In this document: in pieces, positions 16,502 through 25,921 of the stretch
Layout of the letters: each line of letters starts with the position of its first letter
Position numbering within the stretch: position 1 is the stretch's first letter
Assembly (NCBI GenBank): GCA_045576355.1
Contig: JAZNGG010000024.1
Location: 1-64,000, forward strand
Source: Liminaster sp045576355
Lineage (GTDB): Bacteria > Bacteroidota > Bacteroidia > Bacteroidales > UBA3663
Direction: 5' to 3'
DNA length: 64,000 nucleotides
The notes under the pieces: model-generated
Database searches by the model: none
What the model was told of the DNA's origin: nothing
The model's input: the letters and a program-made list of their open reading frames with translations, nothing else
Translations under genes and position numbers: made by a program

Positions 16502-17476
16502 ATGATTAAAGTTGGAATCATAGGCGGTGCAGGTTATACTGCGGGCGAATTGCTCCGCATACTTGTACACCATCCGGAAGTCGAAATCACGTTTGTCAAT
16601 AGCCAAAGCAATGCCGGCAACCCTATCTATGCAGTACACAGCGGTTTGGTAGGCGATACCAATCTGGTTTTCACAGACCAGCTACTACTCGATGCTGTCG
16701 ATGTCCTTTTCTTCTGCACAGCACATGGCGATAGCCGCAAGTTTATGGAAGCACATGGACATGAAATCCCTAGTACAACCCGAATTATTGATTTGGCGCA
16801 AGACTATCGTCTCGCAGCAAATGATCATGACTTCATCTATGGTTTACCTGAATTGCAACGCGATCGGATTATAGGATCTACTCATGTAGCCAATCCCGGC
16901 TGCTTTGCCACTTGTATTCAGCTTGCTATCCTCCCGGCATTTAAAGCCGGATGGGTTACAGACGACGTACACATCAATGGCATCACCGGATCGACCGGAG
17001 CCGGTGTCAAACCTTCTGCAACGACCCACTTCAGCTGGCGTAACGACAACATATCTGTCTATAAGACTTTTAAACACCAACATTTGCTCGAAATCGGAGA
17101 GAATTGTCATCAACTCCTGCCCGAATATAATGGTAAACTTCTTTTCATCCCCCAACGAGGATGTTTCTCCCGTGGCATTTTTGTTACAGCCTACACTCGC
17201 TGTGACCGACCCATCGAGGAAGTCAAAACTTACTACGAAGAGTTTTACCGCACTGCCAGCTTCACGCATTTCGTACACACAGCTCCTGATATGAAGCAAG
17301 TAGTGGGCACTAATAAGGCTTTGGTTTATGTAGAGAAATACGAAGATCAACTCTTGATGATCTGCTGTATCGACAATCTCTTAAAAGGAGCCAGTGGTCA
17401 AGCTGTACAAAACATGAACCTCATGTTCGGACTGCCGGAGGAGACCGGTCTTAAACTGAAACCCTCAGCATTCTAA
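16502..17476 (+). CDS. argC: N-acyl-gamma-glutamyl-phosphate reductase
   Basis: A 324-aa NADPH-dependent reductase of arginine synthesis. The Rossmann loop GGAGYTAGELLRI opens the protein; the catalytic cysteine is C134 in ANPGCFATC. The acyl group is probably succinyl, given the carbamoyltransferase type in this window. It is separated from argD by 62 bp. Confidence 0.96.
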   Translation: MIKVGIIGGAGYTAGELLRILVHHPEVEITFVNSQSNAGNPIYAVHSGLVGDTNLVFTDQLLLDAVDVLFFCTAHGDSRKFMEAHGHEIPSTTRIIDLAQDYRLAANDHDFIYGLPELQRDRIIGSTHVANPGCFATCIQLAILPAFKAGWVTDDVHINGITGSTGAGVKPSATTHFSWRNDNISVYKTFKHQHLLEIGENCHQLLPEYNGKLLFIPQRGCFSRGIFVTAYTRCDRPIEEVKTYYEEFYRTASFTHFVHTAPDMKQVVGTNKALVYVEKYEDQLLMICCIDNLLKGASGQAVQNMNLMFGLPEETGLKLKPSAF

Positions 17477-17538
17477 CATAGACTCACTACTTTACAGCCA
17501 ACGAAACATCAACGATTCAACGAAAAATCTCCAAACAC

Positions 17539-18669
17539 ATGAAATTATTTGACGTTTATCCTCTTTTTGATGTGACCATCGACCACGGTAAAGGTTGTTA
17601 TGTGTATGATGACAAGGGGACTGAATATCTCGATCTATATGGCGGACATGCAGTAATCAGCATTGGTCATTGCCATCCTCATTATCTCGATGCGCTCCGC
17701 TCTCAAGGAGAAAAACTTTCCTTTTATAGTAACTCTGTAAAAAACCCTTTACAAGAGCACCTGGCAGAGCAGTTAGGCAAAGCATGTGGATATGAGGACT
17801 ATCAACTCTTTTTGATCAATTCGGGAGCGGAGGCCAACGAGAATGCACTCAAACTTGCATCTTTCTACACCGGCAAGAACAGAGTTCTCGCATTCACACA
17901 TGCCTTTCACGGACGCACCTCTGCAGCGGTAAATGTCACAGACAACCCTAAGATCAAAGCCCCTATCAACATCGGTTTTCCTGTCACATTCATAGAAATG
18001 AATGACATTGAGGCAGTCAAACGCGAACTTAAAGACGGAGATGTTGCTGCCGTCATCATTGAGGGCATCAGCGGAGTCGGAGGCATCCACATCCCGGAGA
18101 CCAATTTCATGCAGCAACTCAGACATGAGACTGCACAGGCTGGAGTAATACTCATATTAGATGAGATACAGTCCGGCTATGGTCGCAGCGGAAAATTCTT
18201 TGCCCACCAGCATTATGACATCCGTCCTGACATCATCACCGTAGCTAAAGGAATTGCAAATGGTTATCCTTTTGCCGGAGTCCTCATAAGTCCGATGTTT
18301 ACACCCATTTATGGACAATTAGGCACCACTTTTGGAGGCAACCACTTGGGCTGTACTTTGGCCAGTGCTGTCCTGGACGTTATCGAAGAGGAGAACCTCA
18401 TCGAGAATGCCGCAATCCAGGGAGCATATCTTATGGAACAACTCGCCGCTATGCAGATTCCCGGACTCAAAGAGTTGCGGGGAAGAGGCTTGATGATCGG
18501 TATCGAATTTGAAGATTCTGCAAAAGAGATTCGCAAACGTCTGCTTTTTGAACAGCATGTCTTCACCGGTGCAGCCGGCACTACCACCATCCGTCTGCTC
18601 CCACCTCTCTGTATCACACGAGAACAGTGCGATCTCTTCCTGCAACGTTTTGCTGCAGCTTTGAAATAG
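17539..18669 (+). CDS. argD: N-acylornithine aminotransferase
   Basis: A 376-aa class III PLP aminotransferase. Landmarks are NSGAEANENALKLA, LDEIQSGYGRSG and the PLP lysine K237 in VAKGIANGYPFAG. It makes N-acylornithine, the precursor of the carbamoyltransferase substrate. Only 4 bp separate it from the exporter gene that follows. Confidence 0.95.
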   Translation: MKLFDVYPLFDVTIDHGKGCYVYDDKGTEYLDLYGGHAVISIGHCHPHYLDALRSQGEKLSFYSNSVKNPLQEHLAEQLGKACGYEDYQLFLINSGAEANENALKLASFYTGKNRVLAFTHAFHGRTSAAVNVTDNPKIKAPINIGFPVTFIEMNDIEAVKRELKDGDVAAVIIEGISGVGGIHIPETNFMQQLRHETAQAGVILILDEIQSGYGRSGKFFAHQHYDIRPDIITVAKGIANGYPFAGVLISPMFTPIYGQLGTTFGGNHLGCTLASAVLDVIEEENLIENAAIQGAYLMEQLAAMQIPGLKELRGRGLMIGIEFEDSAKEIRKRLLFEQHVFTGAAGTTTIRLLPPLCITREQCDLFLQRFAAALK

Positions 18670-18673
18670 TCCT

Positions 18674-20032
18674 ATGAAACCCCTCTCCAGCCATCGCGAG
18701 ATACTACACATCGCAGCACCAAGCATTCTAACTAACATTACCATCCCACTTCTCGGATTGGTGGATGTGGCAATTGTCGGTCATTTAGGCGAGAATGAGG
18801 GGGATGCAGCCCCATACATTGGAGCAATAGCAGTCGGAGGTCTTATCTTCAACATGATCTATTGGCTCTTTGGATTCTTACGGATGGGGACCAGCGGGAT
18901 GACCGCACAAGCTTTCGGGAAGAAAGACAAGGCTCTGCAGATTCAGTTATTAGTACAAGCCTCTGCTGTTGCCATCATCTGTGGAGCACTTATTTTTTTA
19001 TTACAGATCCCCATCATAAAGATAGCACGACTGCTGATCGCCCCTTCTGATGAAGTTTGGCGATTGGCAGTCGATTATTTTAACATTCGAATTTGGGCCG
19101 CTCCTGCAGCCCTACTTCTGTTCTCGTTCACAGGATGGTTTGTCGGAATGCAGAATTCTGTTTTCCCACTTTACATAGCTATTGGGCAAAACCTAATCAA
19201 TCTGATAGTCAGCGCACTGCTAGTTTTCGGATTCGGCTGGGATGTCAAGGGCGTTGCCTTAGGAACTGTCGTGGCGCAATATGTCGGACTTGCAGCAGCG
19301 ATCAGTCTATGGTTTTTCAGATATGATAGATCTCTCCGACGATACCTCCCATCATGGAGAACATGCTTTGATGCGGGCAGTATGCAACGTTTCTTTTCTG
19401 TCAACAGAGATATTTTCCTCCGCACTCTTTGCCTTATAGCCGTCACCAGCACTTTTACCGCCATCGGAGCACGACAAGGAGACATGCAATTGGCAGTCAA
19501 TACACTACTGATTCAACTCTTCCTTTTCTTTTCCTATTTTACTGATGGATTCGCATTGGCAGGAGAAGCATTGGCAGGAAAATATATTGGAGCCAAAGCC
19601 CAGAACCGACTCTACCGCAGTGTCCGAGACCTGTTTTTGTGGTGTGGAGGTATCGCAATGATCTTTTCATTACTCTATGCTTTCAAAGGGAACTTCATCC
19701 TCTCACTGCTCACAGACGATCCCACTGTTGTCGGAACAGCGTTGGACTATCTGACTTGGAGCATTTTTATCCCCATAATCAGTTTTGCCGCCTTTGCATG
19801 GGATGGGATCTTTATCGGAGCCACCGCTACCCGCCCCATGCTTCTCACCTTAGGAATCGCTACAATCTTTTTCTTTGCTACCTATTTTGGGCTTCCATAT
19901 GTAGAGAATCTTCCCTTTTGGCCCTTTTCTTCTCTCTCAGTCAACCACAGACTTTGGATGGCATTTACGATTTATCTCTCCATCCGAAGTTTGATACAGA
20001 CCTTTTTGGCACGCAAAGTGTTAATAGTGTAA
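18674..20032 (+). CDS. MATE-family efflux transporter (DinF-like)
   Basis: A 452-aa membrane protein with about 12 hydrophobic segments and the MATE start SILTNITIPLLGLVDVAIVG. MATE proteins export drugs or metabolites using Na+ or H+ gradients; the DinF branch fits best. It starts 4 bp after argD, so it is co-transcribed with the arginine genes; an export role for a related metabolite is conceivable but unproven. Confidence 0.93.
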   Translation: MKPLSSHREILHIAAPSILTNITIPLLGLVDVAIVGHLGENEGDAAPYIGAIAVGGLIFNMIYWLFGFLRMGTSGMTAQAFGKKDKALQIQLLVQASAVAIICGALIFLLQIPIIKIARLLIAPSDEVWRLAVDYFNIRIWAAPAALLLFSFTGWFVGMQNSVFPLYIAIGQNLINLIVSALLVFGFGWDVKGVALGTVVAQYVGLAAAISLWFFRYDRSLRRYLPSWRTCFDAGSMQRFFSVNRDIFLRTLCLIAVTSTFTAIGARQGDMQLAVNTLLIQLFLFFSYFTDGFALAGEALAGKYIGAKAQNRLYRSVRDLFLWCGGIAMIFSLLYAFKGNFILSLLTDDPTVVGTALDYLTWSIFIPIISFAAFAWDGIFIGATATRPMLLTLGIATIFFFATYFGLPYVENLPFWPFSSLSVNHRLWMAFTIYLSIRSLIQTFLARKVLIV

Positions 20033-20077
20033 TAAAGATTCACTCTGTTTAAGACCACATAAATACCATAAATTGAT

Positions 20078-20350
20078 ATGCTGAGTGTCATTACCTGCAT
20101 GATATCCGGGATTCTGTTAGGATTCATTTTTCGTAAAAAGAGATTCCGACTCATGGGTCGGCTCGTCACTCCATTTGTCTGTATCCTCCTCTTTGTAATG
20201 GGGATCGAAGTAGGCGGGGATCCGGAGTTAATCCGGAGTCTTCCGACATTGGGAGGGGTGGCATTGTTCATCGCTCTATGTGTCACACTCGGGAGTCTCA
20301 TCTGCGCAGGTCTATGGGAACGTTATCTCAAAAAACACCCGAAACCATGA
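20078..20350 (+). CDS. LysO-type exporter, N-terminal half
   Basis: A 90-aa protein with three hydrophobic segments, matching the N-terminal part of the LysO (YbjE, DUF340) family, single 300-aa lysine exporters in E. coli. The family motif region GIEVGGDPELI is present. Its stop overlaps the start of the next gene (ATGA), which encodes the remaining part, so two coupled subunits replace the fused protein. Confidence 0.85.
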   Translation: MLSVITCMISGILLGFIFRKKRFRLMGRLVTPFVCILLFVMGIEVGGDPELIRSLPTLGGVALFIALCVTLGSLICAGLWERYLKKHPKP

Positions 20351-20949
20351 AAGGAAGTCTGCTCCTCATTCTCCTATTTCTGTCTGGTATAGTTTTAGCT
20401 TACACTAATATACTTCCGGCTCAATGGGTCACACACTATAATATGACACATTGGGCACTCTTGGCTCTAATCTTCTGCGTTGGGTTTACCATCGGAAGTG
20501 ACAGAGAAATTTGGCAGAAATTTAAGAACCTTGATCGTCGGGTAATCATACTGCCATTGCTTACAATGATCGGCACACTCTCCGGAGGTTTGTGTGCTTC
20601 AACTCTACTTCCATACAGCACTTCTGACACGCTTGCCATCTCCTCTGGCTATGCCTACTACTCTCTCTCCAGTATCATAATAACCGACTACCGCGGAGCG
20701 GAATTGGGAACCATAGCGCTATTATGCAATATTTTCAGAGAGTTATTCGTTTTACTATTAGCTCCAATCCTTGTACGCTATTTCGGCAAACTGGCACTGA
20801 TCTCTGCAGGAGGTGCGACCACCATGGACACGACTCTCCCGATCATCACTCGATATTGCGGCAGAGATATAGCTATCCTAAGCGTTTTTCATGCCTTCGT
20901 TGTCGATCTTAGTGTCCCATTTTGGGTAACCTTCTTTTGCACACTCTGA
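20347..20949 (+). CDS. LysO-type exporter, C-terminal half
   Basis: A 200-aa membrane protein with about six hydrophobic segments and the LysO/DUF340 core: FCVGFTIGSD, SGYAYYSLSS, and AGGATTMDTTLPIITRY. ATG 20347 is chosen over an upstream start because it overlaps the previous stop and begins with the membrane helix. Export of lysine or a related basic amino acid is inferred from the family. The location beside arginine genes raises the possibility of an arginine or ornithine substrate. Confidence 0.88.
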   Translation: MKGSLLLILLFLSGIVLAYTNILPAQWVTHYNMTHWALLALIFCVGFTIGSDREIWQKFKNLDRRVIILPLLTMIGTLSGGLCASTLLPYSTSDTLAISSGYAYYSLSSIIITDYRGAELGTIALLCNIFRELFVLLLAPILVRYFGKLALISAGGATTMDTTLPIITRYCGRDIAILSVFHAFVVDLSVPFWVTFFCTL

Positions 20950-20955
20950 TGCCTT

Positions 20956-21780
20956 ATGTTACATCACAGACTTTTCATCACCATCCTTCTCCTCTCGCTC
21001 TGGCTCACAAAAGTGAGCGCAGGTAATACCGACACGTCACTTATCTCATCAATAGGTTCGGATGCGTCTTCTGCCTTGCCGTCTGATAGTTTACTTGCCT
21101 CATCCTCTACGTTAGTCTCTCACGACGTATCCATCCGAGGGGAGCAATTCATTTTACCAGGTGCAATGATTGCCATCGGAGCATGGGGGTTGGCTGACGG
21201 ATGGATGAAAGACCTCAATCATGAAGTCAATAAACGAATGTATGACCTCAACAAACGAGATCGGACTCATATCGATGACTGGCTAAGATTCATTCCTCTT
21301 GGAACACACCTTGGATTAGATCACCTCGGCGTCCCAGCTAAACACACATTCCGAGAACGTATGATGACCACCATCACAGCCACAGTCACTATGGGAGTAC
21401 TTACACAAGGTCTGAAATGGAGTATTCACGAGCGCCGGCCGGATGGTTCTGACCGAGAGTCTTTCCCCTCCGGGCATACAGCATGTGCCTTCATGGGGGC
21501 CGAACTGACCCGCATCGAATATGGAACCATCAGCGGCATCGGGGCTTACACGATAGCTTCTGCCACGGCTCTGCTTCGGCTCTATAATCACAAACATTGG
21601 CTGGGCGATGTCGTAGCCGGAGCCGGTATCGGAATCCTGAGTGCCCAAATCGCACATCTCATCCTCCCTTGGGAGCGGAAACTTCTCGGCATGGAAAGAA
21701 AAGAGACTTCTATTGTTTTCCTCCCCTCCTATGATCCTAATACCCAAACCAAAGGTATCTCTCTCGGTCTCACATTCTGA
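20956..21780 (+). CDS. PAP2-family phosphatase
   Basis: A 274-aa exported or membrane protein: signal peptide (1-23, LLLSLWLTKVSAG), then a PAP2 domain with the three motifs KWSIHERRP, FPSGHTACAF and RLYNHKHWLGDVVAG. Such enzymes remove phosphates from lipids (undecaprenyl pyrophosphate, lipid A, phosphatidate) on the periplasmic side. The substrate cannot be told from sequence. It closes the same-strand run 6 bp after the exporter. Confidence 0.92.
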   Translation: MLHHRLFITILLLSLWLTKVSAGNTDTSLISSIGSDASSALPSDSLLASSSTLVSHDVSIRGEQFILPGAMIAIGAWGLADGWMKDLNHEVNKRMYDLNKRDRTHIDDWLRFIPLGTHLGLDHLGVPAKHTFRERMMTTITATVTMGVLTQGLKWSIHERRPDGSDRESFPSGHTACAFMGAELTRIEYGTISGIGAYTIASATALLRLYNHKHWLGDVVAGAGIGILSAQIAHLILPWERKLLGMERKETSIVFLPSYDPNTQTKGISLGLTF

Positions 21781-21832
21781 AATAATGAGGGGACACCTCA
21801 ACGCATAAAGCAAATATTGAATTATAAAACAA

Positions 21833-21863
21833 AAAACCTTGTCACCATCGGCAACAAGGTTTT
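21833..21863 (-). terminator. Terminator of tRNA-Ser
   Basis: On the minus strand AAAACCTTGT pairs with ACAAGGTTTT across an 11-nt loop, followed by TTTG and more T. It begins 3 nt beyond the tRNA 3' end. Confidence 0.8.
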
Positions 21864-21866
21864 AAG

Positions 21867-21954
21867 CGGAGAGAACGAGATTCGAACTCGTGGAACCCTA
21901 ATCAGGTTCGTCGGTTTAGCAAACCGGTGGTTTCAGCCACTCACCCATCTCTCC
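21867..21954 (-). tRNA. tRNA-Ser (anticodon GCU)
   Basis: An 88-nt class II tRNA on the minus strand: acceptor GGAGAGA/TCTCTCC, D arm, anticodon stem ACCGGT/ACCGAC with loop TTGCTAA (GCU anticodon reads AGC and AGU), a long variable arm and T loop GTTCGAATC. No encoded CCA. Confidence 0.97.
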
Positions 21955-21998
21955 TAATAGACGGCTGTTCTGAACCGCTCTTTTTGTTTTAAGCGGTG

Positions 21999-22030
21999 CA
22001 AAGGTAAGAGTTTTTTTTATACATGCCAAA
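21999..22030 (-). promoter_or_regulatory. Promoter of tRNA-Ser
   Basis: On the minus strand TTTG, 20 nt, TACCTTTG (the -7 box at 21999-22006), about 45 bp before the tRNA; a consensus match. Confidence 0.75.
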
Positions 22031-22090
22031 CTTTTGTTGGACTTTCTGCAAAAAAAATAGTTTTAAGGTGATTTATTCAGGTAGATTCAC

Positions 22091-22098
22091 TACCTTTG
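22091..22098 (+). promoter_or_regulatory. mltG: -7 box upstream of mltG
   Basis: TACCTTTG 32 bp before the mltG ATG; the -33 element (TTTAAGG) is weak. Confidence 0.55.
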
Positions 22099-22129
22099 CA
22101 GCCGTTTCATTGGAACACATAATAAACAC

Positions 22130-23179
22130 ATGAAGAAAAAACTACTGTGGCTTCTCCTACCCATGACACTTTTCGTCCTTTCTGCAATAGGTGGGGCTAC
22201 ATATTATTTTCACGATCTGCGAAAATCTGACATCGTGGCAGAAGAGGGATGGATTTATATAGATAAAAATAGCACATATGCCGATGTGATGACCCAACTA
22301 CGACCATTGGTGGAAGAACGAAAGTGGAATAGATTGGAGCGAGCATGTAAAATGGAACAAACAGATGTGCGAATAGAACAAAACAAGACAATTGGCGCAT
22401 ATCACATCAAGGAAGGAATGACAGCCATCGGCATTGCAAGAACTATCAAGTTAGGTAGTCAGACTCCCATCAGACTTACATTTAATAATATACGTACTCG
22501 AGGAGAGCTTTGCAAACGACTTTCTCAATCACTTATGGCGGACTCGGCCGAGATCCAAAAGGTTTTGACAGACGAGGTGTTTTGTCGCGATATAGCTGGA
22601 ACAAATCCCGAAAACGTAATCTCCATCTTCCTGCCGGATACTTATGAAGTGTATTGGACAATAACGCCCGAACAGTTAGTCAAACGAATGAAAAAAGAGT
22701 TTGATGCATTTTGGACAGATGAACGTCAACAAAAGGCGAAAAAGCTCCAGATTACCCCTCACGAAGCATCTATCATAGCCTCAATCGCAGAGGAAGAGAC
22801 ACAATCTCGAGCAGAGCGTGGCATCGTAGCAAGACTCTACTGGAATCGGCTGCAACGAAATATGCTACTACAGGCTGACCCGACAGTGAAGTATGCAATC
22901 GGAGACTTCTCTCTCACGCGAATACTCCGTAAACACCTAACTGTGGACTCTCCCTATAATACCTATAAGTATGTGGGCCTTCCACCTGGTCCTATCCGAA
23001 TCGCAGAAAAAGCAACAATAGACGCTCTGCTCAATAGTTCTCCACACTCATATATATATATGTGTGCAAAGGAGGATTTCTCCGGGACACATAATTTCAC
23101 AAATAAATTCTCCGAGCACAATCGAAATGCGAAAAGATACCGACAAGCTCTCGACAAAAGACTAAAGGAGAAAAAGTGA
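22130..23179 (+). CDS. mltG: Endolytic murein transglycosylase MltG
   Basis: A 349-aa inner-membrane enzyme that cleaves nascent glycan strands and so ends their growth. One N-terminal membrane helix (LLWLLLPMTLFVLSAIGGA) anchors it; the YceG-like catalytic domain has ASIAEEETQSRAERG with the catalytic Glu and LQADPTVKYAIG, then SPYNTYKYVGLPPGPI. Length is normal for the family. It has its own promoter and is divergent from the tRNA gene. Confidence 0.95.
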   Translation: MKKKLLWLLLPMTLFVLSAIGGATYYFHDLRKSDIVAEEGWIYIDKNSTYADVMTQLRPLVEERKWNRLERACKMEQTDVRIEQNKTIGAYHIKEGMTAIGIARTIKLGSQTPIRLTFNNIRTRGELCKRLSQSLMADSAEIQKVLTDEVFCRDIAGTNPENVISIFLPDTYEVYWTITPEQLVKRMKKEFDAFWTDERQQKAKKLQITPHEASIIASIAEEETQSRAERGIVARLYWNRLQRNMLLQADPTVKYAIGDFSLTRILRKHLTVDSPYNTYKYVGLPPGPIRIAEKATIDALLNSSPHSYIYMCAKEDFSGTHNFTNKFSEHNRNAKRYRQALDKRLKEKK

Positions 23180-23262
23180 TACAAAGGGAGCCTATCTAAA
23201 AGGCGTCAAACGACTGTTTGGACAAACAAATTCATTTAATTTAGAGTAAAAAAGAGTTTTTT

Positions 23263-23293
23263 TTTGTCAATTCGTCTATTTACGCTATCTTTG
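23263..23293 (+). promoter_or_regulatory. Promoter of the aminotransferase gene
   Basis: TTTG (23263-23266), 19 nt, TATCTTTG (23286-23293): a full Bacteroidetes consensus match 31 bp before the start codon. Confidence 0.8.
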
Positions 23294-23323
23294 TGCAAAT
23301 TATTACTAAGCAATTAAAGAAAT

Positions 23324-24517
23324 ATGCCAACCATATCCGAACGTGGCATCCAAATGCCACAGTCTCCGATCCGAAAACTCGTTCCTCTCGCCAATGCCGC
23401 TAAGGCAAGAGGGGTTAAGGTGTATCACTTAAACATCGGACAGCCGGATCTCCCGACGATGAACGCAGGATTGGAATCCTTAAAACACATTGACAGAAAA
23501 GTCTTGGAGTATAGCCCAAGTGAGGGCATATATAGTCTCAGACAAAAATTAGCGACATATTATCATCGCTTTAAAATCAATGTGGACATCGAGGACATTA
23601 TAGTTACAACCGGAGGTTCAGAGGCTGTATTGTTTGCGTTCATGTCTTGTCTCAATCCTGGAGATGAAATCATCGTTCCAGAACCGGCATATGCTAACTA
23701 CATGGCATTTGCAATTGTAGCAGGTGCAGTTATCAAATCAATACCGACAAGCATCGAAGAGGGATTTGCCCTCCCTCCCATCGAAAAGTTTGAGGAACTG
23801 ATCACCCCTCGCACTAAAGGCATTCTAATCTGTAACCCAAACAACCCAACCGGTTATCTCTATACCCAAAAAGAGATGAATCAGCTTCGAGACCTCGTCA
23901 AGGCTCATGATCTCTATCTTTTTTCAGATGAGGTATATAGAGAATTCTGTTATACGGGTGCTCCCTATATCTCAGCATGCCACCTGGAGGGCATCGAACA
24001 AAATGTAATACTAATTGACTCTGTATCAAAACGATATAGCGAGACAGGTATCCGCATCGGCTCCATCGTTACCAAGAATACTGCAGTGCGTGCCAACATC
24101 ATGAAATTTTGCCAAGCTCGTCTATCCCCTCCGTTAATCGGACAAATTGTAGCGGAAGCGTCTATCGATGCAGATCCCGAATATATGCTCGACACCTATA
24201 ACGAATATGTCGAGCGTCGCAAATTCCTTATAGATGGACTCAATCGCATCCCGGGATGTTACTCTCCCATTCCTATGGGGGCTTTCTACACCGTAGCAAG
24301 ACTTCCGGTAGAAGATGCAGAAGACTTTTGTGCTTGGTGTCTTGAGCACTTTGAATATGAAGGAGCAACCATCATGATGGCTCCGGCATCCGGTTTTTAT
24401 GTCACCCCGGGTATCGGTCGAGACGAAGTCCGTTTAGCCTACGTTTTGAACAAAGAGGATTTGCGTCATGCCCTTGTTGTTTTGGAAAAAGCCTTAGAAG
24501 CCTATAACAACCGCTAA
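23324..24517 (+). CDS. Class I/II PLP-dependent aminotransferase
   Basis: A 397-aa aspartate-aminotransferase-like enzyme. It shows NIGQPDLPTM, YSPSEGIYSLR, CNPNNPTG, SDEVYREF and the PLP lysine K236 in DSVSKRYSETGIRIG. The exact amino donor is not evident; aspartate or an aromatic or branched amino acid is possible. Its stop overlaps the permease start by one base (TAATG), so the two are co-translated. Confidence 0.92.
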   Translation: MPTISERGIQMPQSPIRKLVPLANAAKARGVKVYHLNIGQPDLPTMNAGLESLKHIDRKVLEYSPSEGIYSLRQKLATYYHRFKINVDIEDIIVTTGGSEAVLFAFMSCLNPGDEIIVPEPAYANYMAFAIVAGAVIKSIPTSIEEGFALPPIEKFEELITPRTKGILICNPNNPTGYLYTQKEMNQLRDLVKAHDLYLFSDEVYREFCYTGAPYISACHLEGIEQNVILIDSVSKRYSETGIRIGSIVTKNTAVRANIMKFCQARLSPPLIGQIVAEASIDADPEYMLDTYNEYVERRKFLIDGLNRIPGCYSPIPMGAFYTVARLPVEDAEDFCAWCLEHFEYEGATIMMAPASGFYVTPGIGRDEVRLAYVLNKEDLRHALVVLEKALEAYNNR

Positions 24518-25818
24518 TGTCGCTCGCTTATTTTTTAGCACGCAGAATACACTTTTCGCAGGAGGATGAAAACCAACGTGTTTCACCCCCTGCTATTCGT
24601 ATTGCCATTGCCGGCATTGCTATCGGACTGGCAGTGATGATTCTCTCTGTAGCGATCGTGGTGGGGTTTAAACAAGAGATCAGAGAAAAAGCAATCGGCT
24701 TTGGCGCACATATGCAGATACAAGCTCTTACTGCTAATACGACCTATGAGACTCTACCCATAACCATCTCAGACTCCATATTACTCACAATTCAGGCTCA
24801 AAAGGATGTACAATCCGTACAACCCTTCGCCACCAAACCAGCCATATTCAAGACTGAAGAAGATTTTTTGTCGGCAGCAATAAAGGGATTAGGAGCGGAT
24901 GCTGACAGATCGTTTTTTGAGAGGCATTTGGTAGAAGGAAAACTTCCGGAATGCGAAGAATGGGGCAACGCAGAAAGTCTTGCATCCAGAGAGGTGGTCA
25001 TTTCGCGAATCATAGCAGAGAAACTTAGACTTCAAGTAGGAGATGATCTCCCAACATATTTCATCAAAAGCGATCAGAATAATGAATTCGCTTTAGGGAG
25101 CGAAAAAAACAGCGTTCGTTCTCGCAGACTACAAGTGGTCGGCATCTATGAAACGCACTTCGAAGAGTATGACAGCCAAATCGTTTTAGGAGATTTGCAA
25201 TTGCTGCAAGAGGTAAGCGGATGGAATAGAAATCAAGCCAGTGGTATTGAAATCCGATTAAAAGACTTCGATCGACTACAAAACGCTTTCTTGATTATCT
25301 ACAATGTAATCGCTCCCATTGCAGACAGAGAGGGAGATAACTATTATTTACGCACAATAGAGCAAATCAACCCACAAATATTCAGTTGGTTAGAATTACT
25401 TGACACCAATGTATGGATCATCCTTGCCCTTATCGCTGCAGTGGCTGCATTCACAATGATTAGCGGGCTACTTATCATCATCTTGGAACGAACACAAATG
25501 ATCGGAATCCTCAAAGCATTGGGGTATGACAATGGAGAACTGCGCAAACTCTTCATATATGTGGCAACATTCCTAATTGGAAAAGGATTATTATGGGGCA
25601 ACATAATTGGCATCGCTCTATGTCTCATTCAGTTATGGTGGCATCCAATCACTCTCGATCCACAAAATTATTATATGCAGTGGGTTCCGATAGCTCTCAA
25701 TCCTTGGCATATCATTGGTCTGAATCTAGCAACAATTTTTATCACTCTTCTCGTTTTATTGGGTCCCTCTGCCATCGTTGCTAAAATATCACCAAGTAAA
25801 GTAATGCTCACAGAGTAA
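24517..25818 (+). CDS. LolC/E-family ABC transporter permease
   Basis: A 433-aa inner-membrane protein of the lipoprotein-release family: N-terminal helix (IRIAIAGIAIGLAVMILSVA), a large periplasmic domain (about 65-290), and three C-terminal helices of the FtsX type (WIILALIAAVAAFTMISGLLIIIL first). It would pull lipoproteins from the inner membrane with a LolD ATPase, which is not encoded in this window. The ERTQMIGILKALG motif is the coupling site for the ATPase. Confidence 0.92.
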   Translation: MSLAYFLARRIHFSQEDENQRVSPPAIRIAIAGIAIGLAVMILSVAIVVGFKQEIREKAIGFGAHMQIQALTANTTYETLPITISDSILLTIQAQKDVQSVQPFATKPAIFKTEEDFLSAAIKGLGADADRSFFERHLVEGKLPECEEWGNAESLASREVVISRIIAEKLRLQVGDDLPTYFIKSDQNNEFALGSEKNSVRSRRLQVVGIYETHFEEYDSQIVLGDLQLLQEVSGWNRNQASGIEIRLKDFDRLQNAFLIIYNVIAPIADREGDNYYLRTIEQINPQIFSWLELLDTNVWIILALIAAVAAFTMISGLLIIILERTQMIGILKALGYDNGELRKLFIYVATFLIGKGLLWGNIIGIALCLIQLWWHPITLDPQNYYMQWVPIALNPWHIIGLNLATIFITLLVLLGPSAIVAKISPSKVMLTE

Positions 25819-25838
25819 AACGTTTTATACCTATTAGA

Positions 25839-25870
25839 TTTGCATAATTGGCTGTAATTCGTTACTTTTG
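25839..25870 (+). promoter_or_regulatory. Promoter of the GH28-DUF4861 pair
   Basis: TTTG (25839-25842), 20 nt, TACTTTTG (25863-25870); consensus match 52 bp before the GH28 start. Confidence 0.75.
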
Positions 25871-25921
25871 TAGCCGAAACACTTGAACATAGAGATTGAA
25901 AACCTTTTAAAAACATATTTT

